From Candidatus Zophobacter franzmannii (GTDB taxonomy: Bacteria > Cloacimonadota > Cloacimonadia > Cloacimonadales > JAFGVF01), in the NCBI GenBank assembly GCA_030765245.1, contig JAVCCX010000412.1, positions 1 through 15,502 of the forward strand: 15,502 bases of DNA. Reading direction: 5' to 3'. Under the pieces are notes generated by a model, which saw only the letters and a list, made by a program, of their open reading frames with translations, was not told the DNA's origin and did not search any database. Both the position numbers and the translations under genes were made by a program. Below, piece by piece: positions 1-5,408 of this stretch. Numbering within the stretch: the stretch's first letter is position 1; each line of letters begins with the position of its first letter.

Positions 1-86
1 GGACTAATATCATTAGCCACATCCCAAGCACTAATCGGTTTATCAAACTCCCTAATGGAGCCATCCGGTAGAGTAATCTTTATCAT
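1..86 (-). CDS. thrS: Threonyl-tRNA synthetase, N-terminal fragment (TGS domain)
   Basis: Only the first 28 codons lie in the window; the gene continues past the left edge. The translation begins MIKITLPDGSIREFDKP and goes on ISAWDVANDIS, which is the start of the TGS domain that opens bacterial threonyl-tRNA synthetase, the cytoplasmic enzyme charging tRNA-Thr. The start ATG (84-86) has a good ribosome binding site, GGAGAAG, ending four bases upstream. The stop codon of the solute-binding protein gene overlaps that site, and only 9 nt separate the genes, so co-transcription is likely. TGS domains also occur in RelA/SpoT and Obg-type proteins, but there they are not at the extreme N-terminus with this DGS-REFDKP pattern. 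The identity is well supported, though it rests on a short stretch. Confidence 0.82.
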   Translation of the reverse strand, partial: MIKITLPDGSIREFDKPISAWDVANDIS

Positions 87-95
87 CTACTTCTC

Positions 96-1376
96 CTATT
101 TATGTTTCTTTCTTAAATCTTTACTAATCTTTTCAGCTGCTTCATCTAAGGCCTTGGCTGGTTCTATCAGACCGTTTATGACTCGTTCCAGAACCTGTTC
201 TTCCAAGTCCTTACGAGCATTATACCACTCTGCAAACTGAGGTTCGGTTTCAGCATATTCGAGCTGACCGTAAACTTGTGCAAGGGATTCATTACCTGAA
301 AGCATCTCTTTAATAGTATCAGTCTCAAGTGATGACCTTCTAATAGGCATATAATTGGTCAGGCGTGACCATTTAGCAGTTTGCTCTGTATCAGAGAACC
401 ACTTGATAAATTCCCAAGCTGCTTCCTCTCTCTTCTTATCTTTGCATTTGAAGATAGCAACATTAGTACCACTTATGATATTTCTTTTAGTTCTAAAGTG
501 TGGTATCGGTGCCATTCCCATATTAAAGAGGAACTTCTGTTTTCTCATAAAGGCTAATGAGACTGAGGAACCTTCATACATTCCCACTTTTTCAGCGAGG
601 AAGTCATTCTGCCCGTCATAACCGGAAACAGTATAAACACTCTTGTCTTCATTGAGCAATGCACAAATGAAATCAAGAGCTTCACCACCTTCAGGGGAGT
701 TAAAAGCGGGGGTAATCCCGTCTTCTTTCATAATATGTCCACCGGCCTGAACGAGAAGATTCTCAAACTGCCAGGCAGAGATATTCATATTAGTTCCATA
801 TATATCTGTGATCCCATTTCCATTGAGATCCTTAGTAAGCTTTTTACAATATGCCCGAAATTGCTCCCATGTTTCAGGTGGGCTGTTTGGGTTGATACCA
901 TTACGAATAAAAGAATCTTTGTTATAGTATAGAAGTCTGACACTCTTATTGAATGGCAGAGACCAAAGCTCACCATTCAGAGTATTACTTTCAATAAAGA
1001 CAGGGTAAATATCATCCATATCTTCATCTGTAAAGGTTGAGTCACTCTCAATCATATCGCCAAGATTAACCAATACTTCACCTTCAACAAAGTTCGCTGT
1101 CCAAGATTCAAAAACCTGAGCAATATCCGGTTGTTTATTAGCCTGAATAGAAGCCATTAGCTTTTGTGAAAGTGCTGTATAATTTCCTACAGAGATAGAC
1201 TCAACAAGAATCTTATCTTGACTCATGTTGAAATCAAGCACGAGCTCATTAAGAGCTTCACCGAGTGGTCCACCCATGGCATGCCAGAAAATTATCTCTG
1301 TCTTGGCTGAGTCTGTTTTCTTACCACATCCAACCAGTACTAACACTATCAATAACAGATATATTATCTTTTTCAT
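96..1376 (-). CDS. Lipoprotein solute-binding protein of a sugar/glycerol-phosphate-type ABC importer
   Basis: 426 residues, the usual length for family 1 extracellular solute-binding proteins. It starts with a lipoprotein signal: MKK, a hydrophobic run, then LVGC with the lipidated cysteine at residue 17, so the mature protein should be membrane-anchored in the periplasm. The mature N-terminus reads EIIFWHAMGGPLGEALNELV, a strong match to the opening of UgpB-like proteins that bind glycerol-3-phosphate or sugars, and W/Y/F-rich ligand-pocket stretches follow. The ligand cannot be read from sequence. The start ATG has GGAG five bases upstream. No permease or ATPase gene lies beside it: downstream is thrS and upstream is about 1.1 kb without an intact gene. 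Its transport partners must therefore lie elsewhere or have been lost. The family call is firm; the substrate is open. Confidence 0.88.
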   Translation of the reverse strand: MKKIIYLLLIVLVLVGCGKKTDSAKTEIIFWHAMGGPLGEALNELVLDFNMSQDKILVESISVGNYTALSQKLMASIQANKQPDIAQVFESWTANFVEGEVLVNLGDMIESDSTFTDEDMDDIYPVFIESNTLNGELWSLPFNKSVRLLYYNKDSFIRNGINPNSPPETWEQFRAYCKKLTKDLNGNGITDIYGTNMNISAWQFENLLVQAGGHIMKEDGITPAFNSPEGGEALDFICALLNEDKSVYTVSGYDGQNDFLAEKVGMYEGSSVSLAFMRKQKFLFNMGMAPIPHFRTKRNIISGTNVAIFKCKDKKREEAAWEFIKWFSDTEQTAKWSRLTNYMPIRRSSLETDTIKEMLSGNESLAQVYGQLEYAETEPQFAEWYNARKDLEEQVLERVINGLIEPAKALDEAAEKISKDLRKKHK

Positions 1377-1409
1377 TATTACTCCAAATCTTGGTAATAT
1401 TCTACTCTG

Positions 1410-1439
1410 CTAATAATTGAGTATATCGTAAGCAGTCAA
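1410..1439 (-). promoter_or_regulatory. Possible promoter of the solute-binding protein gene
   Basis: On the minus strand TTGACT (1434-1439) is followed after 18 nt by TATTAG (1410-1415), 33 nt before the start codon at 1376. The -35 hexamer is close to the sigma-70 consensus and the -10 is weaker (4 of 6). The -35 overlaps the stop codon of the coding remnant upstream. Promoter rules for this lineage are uncertain, so this is a candidate only. Confidence 0.3.
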
Positions 1440-1561
1440 ATAATTTTTAATAATAGCGGTAATAGAGAAGGGATTTTATCTTCTATCAGCACAAGGCTGG
1501 GAAATGATGCTTCAGCTTCATCTCTTGTATCCTCTACAGCTAAAGCAGTAATTCCTAATAG
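1436..1561 (-). pseudogene. Orphan C-terminal coding remnant (unknown protein)
   Basis: On the minus strand, 41 codons are open and end in TGA (1436-1438). They read like protein: LLGITALAVEDTRDEAEAS, then FPSLVLIEDKIPSLLPLL. An in-frame TAA at 1562-1564 blocks upstream extension, and no start codon with a binding site is present. The hairpin-rich block at about 1591 begins just beyond. The simplest reading is the tail of a gene whose body was removed or disrupted. It has the same orientation as the solute-binding protein gene and lies 60 nt upstream of it, so it may once have been the preceding operon gene. I do not recognise the family, and chance coding is possible. Confidence 0.35.
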
Positions 1562-1590
1562 TTACATTTCACGGCTTTAATCCCAATTCT

Positions 1591-1864
1591 CCTCCGTGAA
1601 GGAGTGTCAGCGACTGCTGACGAGGTGGTTGTATTCGTAGGGGCGGTCTTGTTTACCAGGGCGTTTTATCCACCGTAATCTTGATGAAGGTGGAAGCTTC
1701 ATACGAAGACTGGTACCTACCCTATTTGGGCACCCGCAATTGTGGAGTAAAACGAGGGTGGATGTTACAACACCCCAAAAAAGTAACCATTGCGGAGGTC
1801 AAAGGACCATCCGCAATGTAATTCCCTCAAACTTAGTTTGCGTAGCGTAATCATCCTGATTGCG
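1591..1864. repeat. Hairpin-rich intergenic block
   Basis: This stretch is GC-richer than its surroundings and is a run of short inverted repeats. Examples are CTCC/GGAG with loop GTGAA (1592-1604), GTCAGC/GCTGAC with loop GACT (1606-1621), ATGAAG/CTTCAT (1684-1702), the long stem at 1788-1818, and CGTAATC/GATTGCG with loop ATCCT (1846-1864, one G-U pair). No reading frame looks coding. The pattern resembles degenerate intergenic palindromic repeats scattered through many environmental genomes. The unit at 1846-1864 has the same layout as hairpins at 3719-3924, on the other side of the DUF3644 gene. Confidence 0.6.
1788..1818. repeat. Strong 13-bp stem-loop
   Basis: CATTGCGGAGGTC (1788-1800), loop AAAG (1801-1804) and GACCATCCGCAATG (1805-1818) form a 13-bp stem with one bulged T. 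It is the most stable simple hairpin in the block. No T-run follows on either strand, so it does not look like an intrinsic terminator; a structured repeat unit is more likely. Confidence 0.6.
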
Positions 1865-2105
1865 TCTATACAATCTACACTGTGCCTTTTCCAATAACTT
1901 AGCATGAATAGTTCTCAACCCACCGAAATTCAGCCAATGCACTTACACGGTGGCTTTTGCATAGAGTTACACCAATTCTGGCTATCTTGATACAATTTTA
2001 TAATCTCTTTAGAAATCAATGATAATCTGAATCAATAGTGCGTTTTATGCGGAGTTCGGTGATTTTGAGGTCTTTTATTTCACTCGGAGCACCGTGTTTA
2101 ACAAC
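1865..2105. other. Intergenic stretch without recognised feature
   Basis: No convincing coding frame, RNA gene or promoter is visible. The only structure noted is a short inverted repeat CCACCG (1920-1925) / CGGTGG (1948-1953). The end leads into the 11-nt-period element that starts at about 2106. Confidence 0.5.
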
Positions 2106-2204
2106 GCACTGTTTCTGCACTGTGCACGCGCTGTCAACCCGCTGTGCACCCACTGAATCAGTGCGAGCGCAGTGCGTGCACAGCGGGAGCACAGCGGGAA
2201 AACT
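2106..2204. repeat. Inverted array of 11-nt units (element A)
   Basis: A GC-rich island cuts into consecutive 11-mers. The left arm is TGTTTCTGCAC (2110-2120), TGTGCACGCGC (2121-2131), TGTCAACCCGC (2132-2142), TGTGCACCCAC (2143-2153). The right arm is their approximate reverse complement: GTGCGAGCGCA (2161-2171), GTGCGTGCACA (2172-2182), GCGGGAGCACA (2183-2193), GCGGGAAAACT (2194-2204). CCCGCTGTGCAC (2138-2149) and GTGCACAGCGGG (2176-2187) are perfectly complementary, and GCACAGCGGGA occurs twice in tandem (2178-2199). The local centre CACTG-AAT-CAGTG lies at 2151-2163; the two symmetry centres differ by 5.5 nt, as expected for an 11-nt lattice. A period of 11 is not compatible with coding. 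Function unknown. Confidence 0.7.
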
Positions 2205-2315
2205 GCGTATTGATAGATAGGGCGTAATACTCCTACACTCCCCCTATTCAATTCATGATATTTTCATGGAAATCTCCAGCACAAGCACTTTACTTGGAAC
2301 TCTCTTGCTGTTTTG

Positions 2316-2368
2316 TCCAAGAGTCCTCCAAGTGTCTCCCACGAATTAAATGGGAGAAGTATTGGAGG
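2316..2368. repeat. Nested inverted repeat with about 11-nt spacing (element B)
   Basis: CCTCCAA (2325-2331) pairs with TTGGAGG (2362-2368), and TCTCCCA (2335-2341) pairs with TGGGAGA (2351-2357) around a 9-nt loop. Together they give two 7-bp stems separated by small internal loops. TCCAAGAG (2316) and TCCAAGTG (2327) are 11 nt apart, and the right-arm blocks start 11 nt apart (2351, 2362), so the plan resembles elements A and C with different core bases. A weak open frame of 77 codons (2255-2488) crosses it but does not look coding. Confidence 0.55.
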
Positions 2369-2411
2369 AAGGTGAATGCAATTGGTATGTATGTGATAAT
2401 TATTAAAATTA

Positions 2412-2437
2412 TTGACAGCTATAACTTGCCCTATAAA
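2412..2437 (+). promoter_or_regulatory. Possible promoter for the small ORF and DUF3644 gene
   Basis: A perfect TTGACA (2412-2417) and a near-perfect TATAAA (2432-2437) are present, but the 14-nt spacer is shorter than the usual 16-18. Transcription from here would give a leader of about 80 nt before the small ORF. The AT-rich background makes chance matches common. Confidence 0.3.
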
Positions 2438-2526
2438 TATTTGTCTCACTATACTCTTTCTGTATTAATACACAAAGAGATAACTTAGCTTAACCTAATA
2501 GCATAATGTTTCCATGTGAGGTGTCT

Positions 2527-2664
2527 GTGAAAATTGAACTGATTGAGATTGAAGACAAACCATTTGTGATTGAAGAGTATGTTGGTCTTTGGGAATATAC
2601 TGATTTAATGGATGATTACATTTATAGTTACCCTAATACTTCCGTTGTCAGCATTGATGGATAA
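2527..2664 (+). CDS. Small acidic protein, hypothetical (45 aa)
   Basis: A 45-codon frame starts at GTG 2527, with GAGG (2518-2521) five bases upstream, and ends at TAA 2662-2664. An in-frame ATG at 2506 would give 52 residues but has no visible binding site. The product is strongly acidic: KIELIEIEDKPFVIEEYVG near the start, then WEYTDLMDDYIYSYPN, with only two lysines in all. It has no membrane segment or signal. It ends 28 nt before the DUF3644 gene on the same strand, so the two may be co-transcribed. I do not recognise the family. The spacing and charge contrast would suit a small partner or antitoxin of the downstream basic protein, but that is conjecture. It could also be a remnant. 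Confidence 0.4.
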   Translation: MKIELIEIEDKPFVIEEYVGLWEYTDLMDDYIYSYPNTSVVSIDG

Positions 2665-2692
2665 ATGATTAAAAAACAATATAGGAGGGTTT

Positions 2693-3688
2693 ATGGCTCA
2701 ACCAAAATATATGGACTTAGTTGATAAATCAACTCAAGCTGTGTTATCTGCAATAGAAGTGTATAATAAACCAGACTTTAAATATCGAGAAGAAAGCTTT
2801 ACTATATTACTTATAAATGGCTGGGAACTTCTTTTGAAGGCAAAGCTTCTCAAAGAAAATAGAGGGCAACTTTCTATATTATATGTTTATCAGAGTGTTG
2901 ATGGTAAGAGAGTTAAGAAATTAAAGAAGAAGGTGTTAAGGAAATCAAGATCAGGTAATAATATCACTATAGGTATTGGAAAGTGTTTTGATAAACTAGT
3001 TGAAAAAGACATTCGACTTGATCATAGTATAAAACTTAACATTCAAGCATTAACAGAAATTAGAGATACAGCAATTCATCTCAATTTTTTAGGAGATTCA
3101 ACAAGTCTTAAAGTGAATGAAATCGGATCTGCTTCTTTGCAGAACTACTTCAATCTTATTATAGAATGGTTTAAAGTAGATTTATCGGATTATAATATTT
3201 TCATAATGCCTATGTCATTGAAACATGGATACGAGATGATGTCATATTCAGTTAGCTCACAAACTGAACAAATCAAGAGCTTTCTCAAATATGTTAACAA
3301 CATTGAAATTGACCATCCGTTTAGTGAAGATTCTGATTACAACATTTCGCATAGGATTCAAATGAAGTTTACTAAATCAACTGACATTAATGCTTTAATG
3401 GTACGAAGATCAAACTCACCTGATGCTGTTGAAGTGATAATGACTGAAGATGAAGTTCTTAGTCTATATCCCCTTAAGTATAATGATTTAACTAATAAAT
3501 GTCGAGCAAGATACACTAATTTTAGTAAAAATATGCGATACCATGATATCCTTAAAAGAATTAAGAAAAATGATAAATTGTATCATAAAAGAAAATTAGA
3601 CCCTTTAAGTATAAATTCAAGTGTTTTGGGTACATATAGTACTAACATCTTCTCAGAATTAGATAAGCATTATACGACAAAGAAATAG
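2693..3688 (+). CDS. DUF3644-type protein with Rx4H (HEPN-like) motif
   Basis: 331 residues, soluble and lysine-rich. The start ATG follows AGGAGGG. Residues 33-54 (EESFTILLINGWELLLKAKL) match the signature opening of DUF3644 proteins as I remember it. Residues 118-131 contain EIRDTAIHLN, with R124 and H129 forming the R-x4-H pattern typical of HEPN ribonucleases. The C-terminal third (about 260-331) has the basic RARYTNFSKNMRYHDILKR stretch and the ending STNIFSELDKHY, also seen in the family. The family has no experimentally settled role that I know of; an Rx4H motif would fit an RNase in defence or toxin-antitoxin systems. The gene stands alone between repeat-rich blocks and is AT-richer than the core operon, consistent with horizontal gain. 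Family call fairly sure; nuclease role inferred. Confidence 0.72.
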   Translation: MAQPKYMDLVDKSTQAVLSAIEVYNKPDFKYREESFTILLINGWELLLKAKLLKENRGQLSILYVYQSVDGKRVKKLKKKVLRKSRSGNNITIGIGKCFDKLVEKDIRLDHSIKLNIQALTEIRDTAIHLNFLGDSTSLKVNEIGSASLQNYFNLIIEWFKVDLSDYNIFIMPMSLKHGYEMMSYSVSSQTEQIKSFLKYVNNIEIDHPFSEDSDYNISHRIQMKFTKSTDINALMVRRSNSPDAVEVIMTEDEVLSLYPLKYNDLTNKCRARYTNFSKNMRYHDILKRIKKNDKLYHKRKLDPLSINSSVLGTYSTNIFSELDKHYTTKK

Positions 3689-3718
3689 TGTAAACCGCGT
3701 CCACATTTGCGAAAGCTA

Positions 3719-3924
3719 CGGATAACAAATCCGGGCTGTGGTTTGTTTGGATGTATACCACGGGTTGCATCCTTGGCGACCCACATTCAGCCCATATAGG
3801 GCTTAATCGTACCGTAAGCTTCTAGCTTGGGTATTAAATAAATCCCGCGAGTATGCCACAAGCAAGATGCTTATGCTACGATTCCATCAATATGGAATAA
3901 ATACAAGAAACCGACACAGTCGGT
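3719..3924. repeat. Array of short hairpins downstream of the DUF3644 gene
   Basis: Six short inverted repeats follow closely. They are CGGAT/ATCCG (3719-3733), GGGTTGC/GCGACCC with one G-U pair (3762-3782), AGCCC/GGGCT (3789-3803), TACC..AAGC/GCTT..GGTA (3810-3833), ATTCCAT/ATGGAAT with loop CAAT (3881-3898) and ACCGAC/GTCGGT with loop ACA (3910-3924). AAGC/GCTT around AAGAT also occurs at 3860-3872. None has a following T-run. No frame looks coding. The whole 3689-3972 gap is made of this material. It looks like an accumulation of intergenic palindromic repeats of the type seen at 1591-1864. A structured RNA made of serial hairpins is the alternative. Confidence 0.6.
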
Positions 3925-3972
3925 TAACTCCATATAAGAGGGACTCACGCCATGAGCCCCTACGGAGAAAAA

Positions 3973-4101
3973 ATGCCAATATCCAATGCAAAGAACGCAA
4001 TTGTAGCAGATAATTTGAGATTGAGAGAAAAATATCTTGTCAGTTTCTTAATGAAATTGAAACCTATGGTATCAACCTATGAAAAGGGAACTGAGATATG
4101 A
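3973..4101 (+). CDS. Small ORF translationally coupled to meaB (42 aa)
   Basis: The ATG at 3973 has GGAG five bases upstream, an excellent binding site. The frame is open for 42 codons (MPISNAKNAIVADNLRLRE..., then LVSFLMKLKPMVSTYEKG) and its TGA (4099-4101) overlaps the meaB start ATG (4098-4100) in an ATGA arrangement. Such an overlap usually means translational coupling. An earlier in-frame ATG at 3952 would add seven residues. The product is basic with a moderately hydrophobic middle but no clear membrane segment. I do not recognise it. It could be a leader peptide or a residue of an upstream gene. Confidence 0.42.
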   Translation: MPISNAKNAIVADNLRLREKYLVSFLMKLKPMVSTYEKGTEI

Positions 4102-5222
4102 AAGATAAACGACCTGAATGGGTACCCGAGAAAGCTGGTAAAGAATTTACAACCAAAGTTATGCCTGGAGTTAAGACCCAACACGATGGTCTGCCTAATA
4201 ACAATGAAAAGAGAACTCTGAAAGCAGGAGTCAAGAGACGTGAACTATCTGTTGATGAGTATTTCAACGGTATAATGGCTAAAGACAGGCGTGTACTTGC
4301 CCAAGCCATTACTCTAATCGAAAGCAACTCCGAAAAGCATATGAAACTTGCTCAAGCACTAATCAAACAAATACTCCCTCATAGTGGCAAATCAATCAGA
4401 GTCGGAATCTCAGGTGTTCCCGGAGCAGGGAAAAGTACCTTAATAGAAACATTAGGACTAAACCTTATCAACGCTGGGCATAAAGTTGCCGTTCTCGCAA
4501 TAGATCCGAGTAGTACATTGAGCAAAGGCAGTATTTTAGGTGATAAGACACGAATGGAGTTTTTATCGCGAGAAAAGGACAGTTTTATTCGCCCATCCCC
4601 TTCCAGTGGAGCTTTAGGTGGCGTTACAAGAAAGACTCGAGAAAGTATTCTACTATGCGAAGCTGCCGGGTTTGATGTGATTATTATCGAAACAGTTGGA
4701 GTCGGACAAAGTGAAATAACCGTACGCTCGATGGTTGATTTCTTCTTAGTAACCCAGATATCCGGAGCCGGTGATGAGTTACAAGGTATAAAAAAGGGCA
4801 TTATAGAAATGGCTGATATGATTGTTATCAACAAAGCAGATGGTGACAACATCCAAAGAGCCAGAATGGCTGAAGGTGAGTTTAATCAGGTCTTACACTA
4901 CCTTACACCTGCAACTAAAGGCTGGCAAACTTTAGCATTAGCCTGTTCTGCTCTGAAGAATATCGGAATTGACACTATCTGGGATAAGGTTTTAGAATTT
5001 AAAGAAATCACAATCGAAAATGGAATATTCGAAAAGAGAAGAAAAGAACAGCTTTTGGAATGGATGCACTCCATGATCGAAGAATCCCTTAGAACCTCTT
5101 TCTACAATAATCCCCTTGTAAAAACACTGATTCCCGAAGTTGAGAATAAACTCATAACTGACGAGATGACGGCTACCCAGGCTGTGACAGAATTGTTGGA
5201 TAAGTACCGTAACCAGTCATAG
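4098..5222 (+). CDS. meaB: MeaB/ArgK-type GTPase, chaperone of a cobalamin-dependent acyl-CoA mutase
   Basis: 374 residues. The G3E-family P-loop is GVPGAGKST (106-114). It is followed by DPSSTLSKGSILGDKTRM (136-153), the hallmark of MeaB, the Walker B/switch DVIIIETVGVGQSE (193-206) and the guanine-specificity motif NKAD (245-248). MeaB uses GTP to load and protect adenosylcobalamin in methylmalonyl-CoA mutase in the cytoplasm, serving propionate/succinate interconversion. The usual length is about 320-330; here roughly 45 extra residues (RPEWVPEKAGKEF and onward) precede the helical domain. No mutase gene lies in the window; upstream is only the coupled 42-codon ORF. The start is chosen because of the ATGA overlap. 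Neighbouring nrdJ uses the same cofactor. The family is certain; the client mutase is inferred. Confidence 0.93.
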   Translation: MKDKRPEWVPEKAGKEFTTKVMPGVKTQHDGLPNNNEKRTLKAGVKRRELSVDEYFNGIMAKDRRVLAQAITLIESNSEKHMKLAQALIKQILPHSGKSIRVGISGVPGAGKSTLIETLGLNLINAGHKVAVLAIDPSSTLSKGSILGDKTRMEFLSREKDSFIRPSPSSGALGGVTRKTRESILLCEAAGFDVIIIETVGVGQSEITVRSMVDFFLVTQISGAGDELQGIKKGIIEMADMIVINKADGDNIQRARMAEGEFNQVLHYLTPATKGWQTLALACSALKNIGIDTIWDKVLEFKEITIENGIFEKRRKEQLLEWMHSMIEESLRTSFYNNPLVKTLIPEVENKLITDEMTATQAVTELLDKYRNQS

Positions 5223-5250
5223 TACAGTAATCATAAATAACTGATAAAGA

Positions 5251-5271
5251 AAGATATAGAACTTATATCTT
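5251..5271 (+). terminator. AT-rich stem-loop after meaB (weak terminator candidate)
   Basis: AAGATATA (5251-5258), loop GAACT, then TATATCTT (5264-5271) form a perfect 8-bp stem 29 nt after the meaB stop. It is followed by AATATTGTTTCTT, which is T-rich but interrupted. The stem has only one G-C pair, so termination would be weak. A second inverted repeat, ATAACTC/GAGTTAT, lies at 5307-5333. Confidence 0.3.
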
Positions 5272-5351
5272 AATATTGTTTCTTGGGGCTTACTGAAGTC
5301 GATTCAATAACTCACTGCAATTCATAGAGTTATAAAAATATAATTAATTCC

Positions 5352-5379
5352 TTGATTTAATTCAGAATAATCCTAAATT
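5352..5379 (+). promoter_or_regulatory. Possible promoter of the deacetylase-nrdJ-tonB operon
   Basis: TTGATT (5352-5357), a 16-nt spacer and TAAATT (5374-5379) lie 30 nt before the ATG at 5409. Both hexamers match 4 of 6 sigma-70 positions. The 186-nt gap after meaB and the hairpin at 5251 make a transcription start here plausible, but in such AT-rich DNA the match is weak. Confidence 0.22.
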
Positions 5380-5408
5380 GGTTAAAAATAAATAGGCTCG
5401 GTAAACAA

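Noticed and set aside
2038..2220. 60-codon frame over element A
   Set aside because: The 11-nt period shifts the reading frame from unit to unit and no start signal is present, so the open frame is a by-product of GC-rich repeats.
2255..2488. 77-codon open frame crossing element B
   Set aside because: No ribosome site, protein-unlike composition, and the frame runs through a strong inverted repeat and a promoter-like site; treated as non-coding.
1591..3960. Insertion sequence or transposon around the DUF3644 gene
   Set aside because: No transposase, no matching long terminal inverted repeats and no target duplication could be identified by eye.
3689..3972. tRNA, tmRNA or self-splicing intron in the hairpin-rich gap
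   Set aside because: No cloverleaf with CCA-type acceptor, no tag-reading frame and no intron catalytic core could be found; only serial short hairpins.
4379..4852. 157-codon minus-strand frame within meaB
   Set aside because: It lies opposite the conserved P-loop and switch regions of MeaB; a shadow frame.
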